Below the pieces are notes generated by a model. It did no database searches. It saw only the letters and a program-made list of their open reading frames with translations, and was not told where the DNA came from. A DNA stretch of 64,000 nt from Mucilaginibacter sp. PAMB04168 (GTDB lineage: Bacteria; Bacteroidota; Bacteroidia; Sphingobacteriales; Sphingobacteriaceae). Below are positions 45,337 through 55,800 of this stretch, in pieces. Position numbers and translations under genes: made by a program. The stretch spans positions 682,001 to 746,000 of the forward strand of contig NZ_CP155079.2 of NCBI RefSeq assembly GCF_039634365.2. The letters run 5' to 3'. Within the stretch, counting starts at the first letter, position 1; each line of letters opens with the position of its first letter.

Positions 45337-45615
45337 ATGTCTATTATTCCCCTTTTTATGAGAGCAACCCTGACCCGGGAAGAACTGTTATTGCTAAGAA
45401 CCCCTGTCGGGGACCTTCCGGCTTCCAGGAAATTACGCAGGGGATGTGCGCAAATGGGATTTCGTACGCTGCAGGAGATCATGGAATTAGGCTGGGGCAA
45501 ACTGATCCACCAAAAGGGATTCACCTACCGGTGGATGAATGAACTTACGGCGTTGCTGGAGCAGTACCAGCTCCTCCATCTGTTACAGGCTAATCCATCG
45601 GCGGATTATCGTTGA
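45337..45615 (+). CDS. RpoA C-terminal-domain-like small protein
   Basis: 92 residues from ATG 45337 (a TTG sits one codon upstream). The central part L-P-A-S-R-K-L-R-R-G-C-A-Q-M-G-F-R-T-L-Q and M-N-E-L-T-A-L-L-E resemble the helix-hairpin-helix of the RNA polymerase alpha C-terminal domain (L-S-V-R-x-x-N-C-L-x-x, T-L-x-E-L). Similar small proteins occur on Sphingobacteriaceae mobile elements. Could bind DNA or RNA polymerase. It overlaps the end of the convergent gene by 26 bp. Confidence 0.65.
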   Translation: MSIIPLFMRATLTREELLLLRTPVGDLPASRKLRRGCAQMGFRTLQEIMELGWGKLIHQKGFTYRWMNELTALLEQYQLLHLLQANPSADYR

Positions 45616-46771
45616 TCCAGCGCACTGCGTTCAAAAATACCTCTTTGACCTTTTCTGCGGTTGCGTGCTTGGGGTTGTTATACTTATTCTTCACGCTCCC
45701 CGGGGAAAAGCCTTGCTGTCCGTCTGTTTCCACATGCTTGGCGACATAATCGAAATAAACGACCTTTTTCCGGTGGACAAAAAAGCCGATCTCGATCAGT
45801 ACACGAAAAAAGTAAATCACTTGTTCCATCGTGGCAGCAGCGTGCAGAAAGAAGGGCGTAAAAAGCATGTTCTCCCACTTCTTATAAGTGATCCGGGATT
45901 GAATACGGAGTTTCTTCTTGAGCGTCGCAGCCTCCTCTTCCAGGGCTTTGGCCAAAATATAGCCCAGAGATTCGGTTCCTTGTTCGTAGCCATAGTGAAT
46001 GTTAATTGGAATGGAACGCAGGTCGCGGAGCTTTTCAGCCACCCGGACCAGTTCCTCCTGATAAAATTCCACCTCGGCATCGTTGGTCTGCAGCATCCGG
46101 GTATAATAACAGATCACCGGGAAATAATTGAAATTCAGGTGGACCAGTTCCGGGAAGAGCCGCGCCCGGAGTTCGTCACCGGAATAAGCCTGAGCGAGGG
46201 CATGAAGCGACTGTACCCAATGAAGCTGGTAATCCAGCTCCCGGCTGTTATGCACCGGACGGTAGACCGGCCTGGATAAGACATCAAGGTAATCCGCGAT
46301 GAGACGGAGGAGTGCGCGGTCCTCGCCGGCGCTGGTCAGTGCCCGGAGAATTTTAAAAGCCATTTTCCTGTTTTCCGCTATAAAGGACGCTTTCAGGGCA
46401 AGGGGCACTTTCAGCTGGTCATTAAAAGCAACCCCATACAGTTCCTGCAACGACCGGTAAATATAATTCAGGGCAGCAAGCAAGGTCTGTAAGACCAGGT
46501 GTTCCGGATGACGTTCAGCGGAATCCGGCAGGAGCGCGTAATACCGGTCCGAAAGCTTACTGAGCTCGGTTTGGAGATATTCGATATGCTCGGATCGCCG
46601 GCCTGGGTCACCATGGAAGCTATAGATCGTTTCCCGGATAGTTTGAATGATACGATCTTGTTCTGCGGTGAACAACTCCAGCACATATTCTGACCAGTCC
46701 GGATCGACCGACGCGGGTAAGTCGCCGAGCAGTCGGGCTAACAAGTGCTCCAGGGGTTCCAATGTTTTCAT
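45590..46771 (-). CDS. Hypothetical helical protein of conjugative elements (393 aa)
   Basis: Not recognised as a named family. 393 residues, nearly all helical, no signal or membrane segment. The C-terminal part (about 340-390: S-V-K-N-K-Y-N-N-P-K-H-A-T-A and F-L-N-A-V-R-W-I-N) has a weak likeness to the C-terminal part of RteC-type proteins. Same strand as rteC, the TetR gene ending 9 bp before its start, so it is in the operon alpha-oxoamine synthase, TetR, this gene. Role unknown; a regulator is plausible. Confidence 0.68.
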   Translation of the reverse strand: MKTLEPLEHLLARLLGDLPASVDPDWSEYVLELFTAEQDRIIQTIRETIYSFHGDPGRRSEHIEYLQTELSKLSDRYYALLPDSAERHPEHLVLQTLLAALNYIYRSLQELYGVAFNDQLKVPLALKASFIAENRKMAFKILRALTSAGEDRALLRLIADYLDVLSRPVYRPVHNSRELDYQLHWVQSLHALAQAYSGDELRARLFPELVHLNFNYFPVICYYTRMLQTNDAEVEFYQEELVRVAEKLRDLRSIPINIHYGYEQGTESLGYILAKALEEEAATLKKKLRIQSRITYKKWENMLFTPFFLHAAATMEQVIYFFRVLIEIGFFVHRKKVVYFDYVAKHVETDGQQGFSPGSVKNKYNNPKHATAEKVKEVFLNAVRWINDNPPMD

Positions 46772-46780
46772 CGTGATCGG

Positions 46781-47446
46781 TTATCCGGCGTGCCGCCGTG
46801 ATCTGGCCGCATCGAAGGCCCATTGCAAGATCTGACGGATCGTTCTGATGATCTCCGCCCGGTCTTTCTCCGAACGTATGTCGATCCCACATTGTGTGCT
46901 ATAGTTCGTCCGGGCATGTAGCACCAGGTAATAAACGCCTGACACCAGCAGGGCGGCGACTGCTTTAAAATTGATACCCGACCCTTCAAAATAGGGGTCG
47001 GTCTGCTGGAAGAAATCCTTGGCCAGGAGTTCCCGTATTTTGCCAATATCATCCATGAGGGAACATTTTTCGGTGATCTCCCACAAAATGAGCTGCTGCA
47101 TTTCTTCTTCCTGATAAAAGTAATCGAACTGTTTTTCCAGGACAAAGACCAGCATTTCGATCAGCCCGCTTTTCTTTCGGATACTTTCCAGCATGACCGT
47201 CATCTCGGCTTTAGAGGCCATCCAGTAATCTTTTTCGACGATGTATTTGGCAATAAGGGAGTCTACAGTGCTGAAATACTTAAAGATCAGGCTGGTGGTC
47301 ACCTCTGCCTCCCGGGCAATCGCGCGGGCGGATAAGCCTTTATAACCTTTCTTTTTTAAAATGACACCAACGGCATCGATCAGTTTACGCTCCGTCAGCG
47401 GCCGGTTATTAGTCCTGCGGGAGGCGCGTTTATTTCCGGATTGCAT
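46781..47446 (-). CDS. TetR/AcrR-family regulator
   Basis: 221 residues. The N-terminal HTH (about 20-66) has L-S-A-R-A-I-A-R-E-A-E-V-T-T-S-L-I-F-K-Y-F; the C-terminal helical domain (about 75-215) would bind an unknown ligand. It lies 12 bp downstream of the alpha-oxoamine synthase gene and 9 bp upstream of the 393-aa gene. It probably regulates this small operon. Confidence 0.9.
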   Translation of the reverse strand: MQSGNKRASRRTNNRPLTERKLIDAVGVILKKKGYKGLSARAIAREAEVTTSLIFKYFSTVDSLIAKYIVEKDYWMASKAEMTVMLESIRKKSGLIEMLVFVLEKQFDYFYQEEEMQQLILWEITEKCSLMDDIGKIRELLAKDFFQQTDPYFEGSGINFKAVAALLVSGVYYLVLHARTNYSTQCGIDIRSEKDRAEIIRTIRQILQWAFDAARSRRHAG

Positions 47447-47458
47447 AGCTGCGTTATT

Positions 47459-48745
47459 TTAATGTTCACTTCTTGATCTGTTGGGTAGGGCAATGCCGAT
47501 CTGCTGGTCTACCCGGGCGAAGGCCTGCAAGGTCCGGTCCAGTTGTTCCCGGGTATGCGTGGCCATGACGCTCATCCTGATCCGGGCATCTTTCCTGGAA
47601 ACGGCCGGGTAGATGATCGGATTGGTATAAATGCCCTGTTCCAGTAACAGTAATCCGGCTTCACCCGTTTTTTTCGGGTCACCGATCTTCACGGGGATGA
47701 TCGCAGATTCGGTCGTACCGATATCCATGCCCATATCCAGTAAGCCCTGCCGGAAGTAACGGATGTTATCCCAGAGCCGATCCATCCACTGGGGCTCCTC
47801 ATCGAGCAGGCGGATCGACTCCAGCACTGCGGCAATATCTGCGGGGGTGCCGGCGGCGGAAAAGAGATGCTGACGGGACTGGAACTTGAGCAGGCGGATG
47901 AGCGCCGGCTTGCCAATGACATAGCCACCGATACTGGCGAAGGTCTTACTAAAAGTGCCGGTGATCAGGTCTACTTCGTCCAGCAGGTCATACAACTCCA
48001 GCACTCCCCGGCCTGTTTTACCGATCACACCGATCCCATGCGCGTCATCAACGGCCAGGTAAGCACCGTACTGTTTCGTTAGGTTTAGAATTTGATCCAG
48101 CGGGGCCATATCACCGTCCTGGGAATACACGCCATCGATCACGACCATTTTGTTGCGATAGGCATGCTGCGCATTCTTCAATACCTGCGCTAACCGGTCA
48201 AGGTCATTATGCGGAAAGGTTTTGACATTGGTAAGCAGTCCGCCTTCCTGGACGCTGGCATGTACGCCCATGTCATAGATCGCGATATCCTCCTTTTTCA
48301 GCAGGCACTGGATGGTGGCGCTGTTGGAAGTATAACCGGTGGTATATAAAATGGAAGCGTCCTGATCCCGTCTGAAGAACCGGGCGATTGCTTCTTCGAG
48401 TTGCTGGTGAAAGCGGAAATGTCCACCGATGGCCGGAGACGCGCCCGAACCTGTGCCATATTGTTCGATCGCCGCCATGGCGGCTTGCCGGACACGGGGA
48501 TGTTGGGTAAACCCCAGATAGTCGTTGGAGACCAGGCCGACAAGTGGCTGCGGACTGGATTGACCGGGTAGCAGGACCTGTATTTCAGGGCCGCAGCCGG
48601 AGGTACAGACCATGCGGTAATTGAGGTGCCCGCGTTGATCCAGGAAGTTCAGGTAGTTGTTAAAGATCTCGGCCCTTGCATACATGTTGTAGCCTTCAAT
48701 GTTCTCAAAATCCTTGAAGCTGGCCTTTTCAAAGTTAATATTCAT
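47459..48745 (-). CDS. Alpha-oxoamine synthase-like PLP enzyme
   Basis: 428 residues. Pyridoxal-phosphate enzyme of the class II family that condenses an amino acid with an acyl-thioester (8-amino-7-oxononanoate, 2-amino-3-ketobutyrate, serine palmitoyl or autoinducer synthases). Motifs: V-S-N-D-Y-L-G near 72-78, D-D-A-H-G-I-G at 233-239, and PLP-Lys267 in G-T-F-S-K-T-F-A-S-I-G-G-Y. It has an extra 40-50 N-terminal residues. Bound substrates cannot be read off. It is first in an operon with a TetR gene inside the conjugative element, so it is cargo that may make a signal or lipid precursor (inference). Confidence 0.88.
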   Translation of the reverse strand: MNINFEKASFKDFENIEGYNMYARAEIFNNYLNFLDQRGHLNYRMVCTSGCGPEIQVLLPGQSSPQPLVGLVSNDYLGFTQHPRVRQAAMAAIEQYGTGSGASPAIGGHFRFHQQLEEAIARFFRRDQDASILYTTGYTSNSATIQCLLKKEDIAIYDMGVHASVQEGGLLTNVKTFPHNDLDRLAQVLKNAQHAYRNKMVVIDGVYSQDGDMAPLDQILNLTKQYGAYLAVDDAHGIGVIGKTGRGVLELYDLLDEVDLITGTFSKTFASIGGYVIGKPALIRLLKFQSRQHLFSAAGTPADIAAVLESIRLLDEEPQWMDRLWDNIRYFRQGLLDMGMDIGTTESAIIPVKIGDPKKTGEAGLLLLEQGIYTNPIIYPAVSRKDARIRMSVMATHTREQLDRTLQAFARVDQQIGIALPNRSRSEH

Positions 48746-49323
48746 TGTACCGGATAAGTGTTTTAGTGCTTACCCTTAAATTTAAGGTACCATTTTTCAA
48801 AAAGCGGTCACTTTTGCGTATTATTTAATACCAAATTAATCTTTTGTTAATATTTAAATTTTTGTTAACCCGGGGCTTGCAGCCGCGATTATAGCCTGCC
48901 ATAATTGCAATTTTATATTCGATTGAACCCTTTATTTTTCGAAATTTTCAAAAATCCTTATCGCTTTACATTTAAGTGTCTTTTATTATTGCGAGAATGA
49001 CACTTGACCAATCGATACATAACTAATTCATTTGCCCCAGAACATTGAATTTGAGCAGTTTTCCGAAAAAATATTGATTAAAAACTGCAAAAAAGACCTG
49101 ATAGACGTCAGATTTAGAGACCAGGGTTGTAAAAACTGTGAAATTATGCGGCGGGCGATACCCATAGCCGAAGTCATGACTTATCCCGGTGAACAGGGTG
49201 TTGATTAGATTTTTTGATCATGTGAATGTTTGAAAGGAACGATCATCCGGTCAAATCCAGGCTGAACTCCTGTACTCATCACGCAGCTGGACAGGAACAA
49301 TAAGACCAATAATTAACAGCGTT
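48746..49323. other. 578-bp divergent intergenic region, possible 58-codon ORF
   Basis: AT-rich DNA between the alpha-oxoamine synthase gene and araC-type gene, holding both promoters. A plus-strand TTG-started frame at 49032-49208 encodes 58 residues with a C-K-N-C pair (V-R-F-R-D-Q-G-C-K-N-C-E); no ATG start is available, so I do not call it a gene. No RNA or repeat recognised. Confidence 0.4.
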
Positions 49324-50316
49324 ATGGAACCACCAATAGCCATACATCTTCCAGTGAATGTCAGAGCGCAGATCAAACGGGTGAAATATCGACCCGGATT
49401 GGGTGCTTATCCCGTTCCGCACGCCGTATGCGAGTTGATTCCTTACCCGGATGCACCTATGGTGAGTCAGCAGTTCAGCCATGTCGGATTTTACCTGCAG
49501 TTACTGGAGATCAAAGCCGCTGCAGAGATCTACATTAAATTTGATGTACTTTACCCGGCAACCTTTCTGACATTCATGTTCAAGGGGGCCATCGATTTTT
49601 ATGATGAAGGGGACCACCGGATCTCCCAGGCTATGGCCGGCACCTTCTATCTTTCTTATAACGGAGTCGTGAGTTATGAAGCCAGGTTGAAAAAGGGACT
49701 GCACCAGTTGCTGATCGTTACCTTTTCAGAAAAAGCGCTCTTGCCGGCAAAAGCGGACTTCCCTCAGTTTGATGAATTGCTGCGGTGCCTGGTAGCGGGG
49801 CGCAAGGCACCGCTGATCTTGCCTTATTGTCTAATCGGGCAAACGGTCCGGAATTACCTGGACCGGATGCTTCATTACACTGCCGAAGATGCTTTAGAGC
49901 GGGGCGCAGGTATTTTGGTTTTGCTGACCAAGTGCCTGAAATTTTATCACAAGCTGCTGGAGAACAACCATTATATCATCACCCACCTGGAAGAAGCGGA
50001 CGCCCGCAGGCTCCTGGACTTCCTGCAAGCGAATTATCACACCGAGTCAGTTAACCGGCTATCGTCGATGGCGGAGGCGCTGCAATTGACCGGTTGGCAG
50101 GTCAGAAAATTAGCGAAAAAATATTTGGACAAACCGGTTCACCAATTGGTGATCGAGCTCCGGATGAATAGAGCAGCCACGCTGTTAAAAGAGACGACTA
50201 CCCCTATCCGGAGCATTGCCTTAATGGTCGGCTATGATAACGAAGCTTACTTTTCCACGGCGTTCAACAAGTTCTATCATACCAATCCCACGACCTATCG
50301 AAAAGCCGTTAAATGA
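49324..50316 (+). CDS. AraC-family regulator
   Basis: 330 residues. The N-terminal half (about 60-200) is a sensing domain of unknown ligand; the C-terminal HTH_18 pair (about 232-328) contains M-A-E-A-L-Q-L-T-G-W-Q-V-R-K-L and S-I-A-L-M-V-G-Y-D-N-E-A-Y-F-S-T-A-F with the usual T-N-P-T-T-Y-R end. On the plus strand ahead of the MauE and small secreted protein genes; probably controls this cassette and perhaps the convergent TlpA-SusC-SusD genes. Confidence 0.9.
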   Translation: MEPPIAIHLPVNVRAQIKRVKYRPGLGAYPVPHAVCELIPYPDAPMVSQQFSHVGFYLQLLEIKAAAEIYIKFDVLYPATFLTFMFKGAIDFYDEGDHRISQAMAGTFYLSYNGVVSYEARLKKGLHQLLIVTFSEKALLPAKADFPQFDELLRCLVAGRKAPLILPYCLIGQTVRNYLDRMLHYTAEDALERGAGILVLLTKCLKFYHKLLENNHYIITHLEEADARRLLDFLQANYHTESVNRLSSMAEALQLTGWQVRKLAKKYLDKPVHQLVIELRMNRAATLLKETTTPIRSIALMVGYDNEAYFSTAFNKFYHTNPTTYRKAVK

Positions 50317-50525
50317 TCAACCAGGTGATCCGGGGCTCCCGGGCAAGCGGACTCCAAAGTTCATCTACTTTTTGCGCATTGTCATCTAACCGGTTTCCAT
50401 TTACTCCGAAACTGTAAATGATTGGACGTCCGGCGACCGAACTTTACCTCAGCATCTATCAAAAGCTCAGCGCTGTGCCCACTAGGCCAGGTTGTACTTA
50501 AAGATGTTGATCAAAGGAATGAGCC

Positions 50526-51005
50526 ATGAACACGAAAGAAAAGCTATTGAAAGTAATTGCCGGCATCATAGCAGCGTTGTTTTTTTATGCAGCGATGAGC
50601 AAGCTGGCTGATCTGGACAAATCACGGCAGGAAATGCGTAACCAGGTTTTTCCAACCCTGATCGCTGATCTCTTATGGTGGCTGGTACCCTTAACAGAGT
50701 TGGTACTGGTATCCTTATTACTCTATTTACCAAGCAGGTTGAGAGCGCTGTATGCTTCCGTTGCTTTACTGAGTGCTTTTACGATTTATATTGCGATTAC
50801 CATGACCGGGGTATTTGGCCGGGTTCCCTGCAGCTGTGGCGGGATCTTGTCCCATATGGGCTATAGTACACATCTCTTATTCAATCTCGTTTTCATAGGG
50901 CTTGCCCTTGGGGGTATTGCCATAGACAACGAATGGAAGGCAATCAACAGATGGTTACATCCTAACAAAGAAAGGAGGCTTAGGCAATTGAATGATCAGC
51001 GATAG
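50526..51005 (+). CDS. MauE/DoxX-like membrane protein
   Basis: 159 residues with four membrane helices (about 7-25, 46-70, 72-95, 112-133). Cys102 and Cys104 in P-C-S-C-G-G lie in a loop near the third helix, as in MauE and DoxX-type proteins that handle thiol redox in the membrane. 118 bp before the small secreted protein gene. With a thioredoxin-like protein encoded nearby it suggests periplasmic disulfide chemistry (inference). Confidence 0.85.
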   Translation: MNTKEKLLKVIAGIIAALFFYAAMSKLADLDKSRQEMRNQVFPTLIADLLWWLVPLTELVLVSLLLYLPSRLRALYASVALLSAFTIYIAITMTGVFGRVPCSCGGILSHMGYSTHLLFNLVFIGLALGGIAIDNEWKAINRWLHPNKERRLRQLNDQR

Positions 51006-51123
51006 CAGGATGAGAGCTTGCCCTGCACTACCAAAATCAAAATCGGCCGTAGGATACAAGCTTCCGGGGTCTGTACGGTCAATCCATTCGTGCCATTCCG
51101 GTACGAATTTAAAACTAGAGATC

Positions 51124-51432
51124 ATGCGTAACTTTTTTAAGAACATCAACAAACTAGGCCTGGCAGGCCTTGTAGCAGTAGCTACCTTCACCCTGGCATT
51201 CAAAGCACCGGCAGCAAGCCCAAAAGCGCTGCAACAGTATGCCAATACCAGTTCCAGTGCAACGACGCACTGGGTGTTAAATAACCGTGAGCAAGGTGGC
51301 GAATCCGGGAATTACAGCTGTTCGGAAGCATCCAAAGCCTGTACCGCTTTCTTTAACAGCCAGCCGGCCGACGGCGTACCGGCGCCCAACAGTCCGGACA
51401 CGGAAATGGGACAATATACCGTCATTCCTTAA
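51124..51432 (+). CDS. Small secreted protein, DUF6520-like
   Basis: 102 residues from ATG 51124 (the frame is open from 50992 but overlaps MauE). Signal peptide about 1-30 (K-L-G-L-A-G-L-V-A-V-A-T-F-T-L-A-F, cut near A-P-A-A). The mature part has Thr/Ser-rich stretches and two Cys (Y-S-C-S-E-A-S-K-A-C). Such small proteins sit beside MauE and TlpA genes in Bacteroidota and are often called DUF6520. Possibly the exported substrate of the cassette (inference). Confidence 0.72.
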   Translation: MRNFFKNINKLGLAGLVAVATFTLAFKAPAASPKALQQYANTSSSATTHWVLNNREQGGESGNYSCSEASKACTAFFNSQPADGVPAPNSPDTEMGQYTVIP

Positions 51433-51437
51433 TCAAC

Positions 51438-51473
51438 AAAGCCGGCCCCCAGGGGAGCCGGCTTTGCTTTTTT
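51438..51473. terminator. Strong intrinsic terminator between convergent genes
   Basis: AAAGCCGGC at 51438-51446 pairs with GCCGGCTTT at 51456-51464 around a C/G-rich loop, followed by GCTTTTTT. It ends the MauE/secreted protein transcript; the A-run on the left also allows use by the convergent susD transcript that stops at 51472. Confidence 0.88.
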
Positions 51474-52842
51474 ATCTATTATTTTGTGCTATTCCACTGT
51501 TCCTGACCTCATCGTCCGGTATGGGGAAAGCATATCTCGGGCTTCCGGGTAACAACGTATAGGTTTTTCCATTTGCGTTTCTCATCAAAGTCTTGGCGAA
51601 CCGGTTATCCTGATTTAGCCGTTTCAGATCGGTCCATCTGGTATTCCGGAAGACCAGTTCCTTCCGGCGTTCGGTTAATACCTGTGTCAAGGCGTCTTCG
51701 GTGCTCGATGCCGTCAGCGGGACAAAGGTTCCCTTCTTCCAACGATTTTGCAACAGGAAATTCAGGTCGTTCATGGCGGCGGAACTGTTGCCTGCCCGGG
51801 CGTAGCTTTCTGCCCGGATGAGGTAAACTTCATCCAGGGCCAGACCCGCAAACATGGCTGTCGTCCCGCTGTAGTTCCCTTTGAACTGGGTGATCGCGCT
51901 GGATTTCACGGTAAAAAAGATGGATTTTCTCAGGTCATTGGCCGCATAAGAACGGTACAAGGTACTGTCCACGCTGGTTAGCGTCGGGATAATAAAAAAG
52001 TTAACGTTGCTCAATGCGGTGTAATACAATACCTCATCATTCCCATTAGGCAATGCCCGGGGTAAGGGCTTGGCTAAACTGGCGGTGAGCGTATTGTAAT
52101 CGATCAGGTCTTTCCGGATATTCAGGCAGGCGGAAGCATATTGCCCTGCCTGGTCATACCGCTGCATGGTTTGATACGTTCTGGCCAACAAGGCGAATGC
52201 GGCCTGCCGGGTCGGCCGGGTCTTATAATCATTTTGCATGGGTAACAGGTCAGCGGCAAGGAGCAGGTCATGCGTGATCTGATCATAAACCTGTTGCAGC
52301 GTCCCCCGGGTTGATGGCTGGTTGACGTCGGAAGAAAGACGAACAGGGATGCCCAAGGTCGCAGCAGCGGTAGCCGGGTCGTAGGGCATCGCAAACTGCT
52401 GCGCCAAATGGTAGAACGCCAGCGACCTGATGAATAAGGCACTGCCTTTGATCATATTGAACTGGCTTTGGCTGGCCGGGTCCGGCTTAAACTTAGCCAG
52501 GCCATCCAGGATCACATTCGCCGTAAATACCTGCTGGTAAGGTTTGTTCCAGTCATTCTGGGTTTGCCCCTGGTAGATATCGGGCTGCCACAGGTAGCTG
52601 TTGGCGATCACCACGCCTGCGCCGGAAAGACCGGCATCCGTGGTGTAAATATCGTCGGTAGCGGTCACGCTCAGATAGGGCGCCACATTGATATCCGCGT
52701 TATTATCTAACAGGGACTGGAAGTCGGTCAGCGTGGTTGGAACGGTCAGGGCCTGATTGGGCTTTTTATCCAGGAACTCTTTCTGACAGGCACTGATCCA
52801 ACAGGTCATGCCGGCTAATAGACATAGGGTAATCTGTTTCAT
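51472..52842 (-). CDS. SusD/RagB-family outer-membrane lipoprotein
   Basis: 456 residues. Lipoprotein signal with lipobox W-I-S-A-C (Cys at 19). SusD-like helical fold with the N-terminal L-T-D-F-Q-S-L-L-D-N near 41-50 and the C-terminal R-R-K-E-L-V-F-R-N-T-R-W-T-D-L-K near 385-400. It captures a ligand at the cell surface and hands it to the SusC partner 14 bp upstream. The ligand is not deducible; no polysaccharide enzymes are near. Confidence 0.92.
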   Translation of the reverse strand: MKQITLCLLAGMTCWISACQKEFLDKKPNQALTVPTTLTDFQSLLDNNADINVAPYLSVTATDDIYTTDAGLSGAGVVIANSYLWQPDIYQGQTQNDWNKPYQQVFTANVILDGLAKFKPDPASQSQFNMIKGSALFIRSLAFYHLAQQFAMPYDPATAAATLGIPVRLSSDVNQPSTRGTLQQVYDQITHDLLLAADLLPMQNDYKTRPTRQAAFALLARTYQTMQRYDQAGQYASACLNIRKDLIDYNTLTASLAKPLPRALPNGNDEVLYYTALSNVNFFIIPTLTSVDSTLYRSYAANDLRKSIFFTVKSSAITQFKGNYSGTTAMFAGLALDEVYLIRAESYARAGNSSAAMNDLNFLLQNRWKKGTFVPLTASSTEDALTQVLTERRKELVFRNTRWTDLKRLNQDNRFAKTLMRNANGKTYTLLPGSPRYAFPIPDDEVRNSGIAQNNR

Positions 52843-52856
52843 GGGATGCTATTTGA

Positions 52857-55800
52857 TTAAAAGTCGAGTTTAAAGCCTGCTGCGATGGTTTTGGGCGGCG
52901 GCCCGGTCTGGTAATCGGGATCAATGCCAAAGGAGTTGGCTTTCCATAACAGGGCAAGGTTGTTGGCATACAGGTACAACTGTAAATGCCGGATGGCCAA
53001 TTTTCTCAGGCGGATACCGGACAGGTCGTAGCTGAAATTGATATCCTGCAAACGAATATGGTCCGCTTTGCCGACCAGCGTTTCCGCGAGCGCATAAAAA
53101 CCATCCCGGTTGTTGTCGATCGTTGCCGGCAGCGAGGGGATCTGGGTATGGGATTCATCACCCGGTTGTTGCCAGCGTAAGGCGTAATCCCCGCTTCCTC
53201 CCAGTCCGCTCAGTACGGAAGTATAGTTGACAGAAGATCTCCGGAAATAATAACCTAAACGGAAGCTGATATTGGCAGACAGTGAAAAGTTCCGGTAGGT
53301 AATCGTATTGCGGAATGCACCGAAAGTAGTGGGCCTGGCTGATCCGTTGTATACAATCGTGCCGGCGCTGGCATTGCTAAGGATGGCCGCATAATCTTTA
53401 CTGACCTGACCGTTCAAAATGCCCTGCGGGTCGCCCGTCAAGGGGTCAAGACCAGCCCATGGATAACTATAAATGGCGTACAAGGGTTCGCCTTGAATGG
53501 GATAGCCGATCAGACCGATCGTAGAAGCGTTCAATTGAGCGGTCGCATACTCGGTCACCCGATCTTTGACATAACTCAGCAGCAGGGTAGAATTCCATTG
53601 GATGGTGCGGTCAATGATACGGGTATTGATCGTCAGGTCAGCACCATGGGTGAGTGTATTGGCGTTATTACCGGTAAAGCTGCTGATACCGGTGGACGGC
53701 GCGTAAGGTGTGGTACCAATAAGATCTATGCCTTTTTTTTGGTAAACCTCGATTGTGCCGCTGATCCGGTCATTCCGGGTACTAAAGTCCAGCCCGAAGT
53801 TCGTGGTCCTGATCTGCTCCCACCGGAGTTCCGGGTTGGGTGGGTTGACAATACGCTGGAAGGGCAGCAATGTCGTGGGCGCTTTGGTCAGGGCATATTG
53901 GGCAGTGGTGAAAGCAGAGAGCTTTTTGTCCACGTTTCCGCTTAAACCATAGGTTGCCCTGACCTTCAGGTAGGGTAACCAGCCCAGGTGATAAAAACTT
54001 TCATGGCTGATGTTCCAGCCTGCACCTGCTGACCAAAGCGGAATGCCTTTTTGATTCGTATTGACCCCGAAGAGGTTGGACCGGTCGAACCGGACGCTGC
54101 CCGTCAGGGAATACCGCCGGTCAAAGGTATAACCGGCATTGGCATACCAGGAAATATACCGGTCGGTGAGATCAGTCTGGGTGTCTCGGTTGGGGATCTG
54201 CCCGGTTGCGCCCGGATTGTGGTATGATGGATACGGATTCACGTAGTCCACCAATTGACTGGTGGCATGATCGCCGTCATAGCCATACAGGCGATAAGTA
54301 TTGCCGGTCGTATGGACCTCCTGCAACTCATAGCCGGCAATGGCATTGATCTCATTTTTTTGCCAGCCTTTGTTGAAGTTAAGCTGTCCCCGGATATTGT
54401 GACTGGTTAGGGAGGTTCGCCCTAAGTCCAGGATGCCACCCAAGGGAATGATCCTTTTGATACTCCCGTCCGTATTGACCTGTGAAAATTGGTTGATAAG
54501 GTTACGCCCGTAGTAGGTGTCCTGGCTTTGCAAATTCCTGCCGTCTGTGAGTCCTCTCCCATATTGATAGGACACCAGTGCATGCAGGGAGGGAATAATC
54601 CGGTAATCCGCGCTGGCATTGATCCGGTAATCGGTGACCCTGCTGGTTTGATCCGCCGCATAGAGTTCATTGACCGGGCTATATTGCCAGTCCAAAAGTC
54701 CGGAGGATGCGGCAGACCGGGCATAAGCCATCCGGTAATCATTAGCGACCGTCAGCGGGTTTCCCTTGCTGTCGGCTAAACTGGCATAGGGATAATAAGG
54801 CGTATTCGTGATCGCATTGTAGGAAGCATTGTAATTAGGGTTGTCGAGCTGGTTCCTGCTTTGCGTCAGCATGAAACCGGTATTGACCTGCAACCGGCTG
54901 CCGATCATAGAATAAGTATTGGAAGCATTTAAAGTAAATCGGTCGTAAGTATTGCGGTTCAGATTAGCCAAATCTTTGTCATAACCCGTCGATACATAGA
55001 ACCGCTGTTTTTCTGAGCCCCCACTGAGGTTGAAGGCGTACTGCTGGTTGACGCTTTTCCGGTAAAAATACCGGTTCAGGTCATTGCGGACATCCTGCTG
55101 CTTGAGGACTCCCAGTTGGGCATTCGCCTCAGCCGTTGATATTTTTCCGTCACGCTGTGCAATGAACAATTCCACGGCAGGCGTGAGCGCCGGATGCGAC
55201 GCCGACTGTTCCGCAGCCTGGTAAAAGCCCTGGGCAAATAATTTTTGCTCGATATCAATAAAGTCTGCCGAGGATATTTGCGGCTGGTAATAGAGGTCTG
55301 GTTTGGCACCGATGGTCACATTCGCATTGAGCGACACTTGTATGGGGCGGTTGAAGGCTCCTTTTTTGGTGGTGATGACAATGACTCCATTACCGGCGCG
55401 GGCACCCCAGATGGAAGCCGCAGCGGCGTCTTTAAGCACGGTCACGTTTTCCACATCATTGGGATTGATGTCATTGAGGTCACCCTGGTAAGGAAAATTA
55501 TCCAGAATGATCAGGGGATCCACGTTGGCGTTAATGGTACTCTGGCCCCGTATGGTAATGGGCGTTTGGGCGTTCGTGCTGGTCGCGCCCCGGTTAAAGA
55601 TCAGACCGGAAGTCACGTCTTCCAGGCGGCTCAGCAGATCGGTACTGACCCTCCGGTTCAGCAGTTGCCGGTCGACCTGGGCAAATGACCCGGTAGAGCG
55701 TTCTTTCGGCAAGCGCTGGTAGCCGGTGTTGATGACGACTTCATTTAACTGGTTAGCGGTGGGCTCCAATTGAATGACATGCCGAAAGCCAGGTGAGTGG

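Noticed and set aside
48780..48860. Bacteroidetes -33/-7 promoter for the alpha-oxoamine synthase gene
   Set aside because: AT-rich, but no TTTG and TAnnTTTG pair at the expected spacing could be found.
49032..49208. TTG-started 58-codon frame with C-K-N-C
   Set aside because: No ATG or clear ribosome site; kept only as a note in the intergenic entry.
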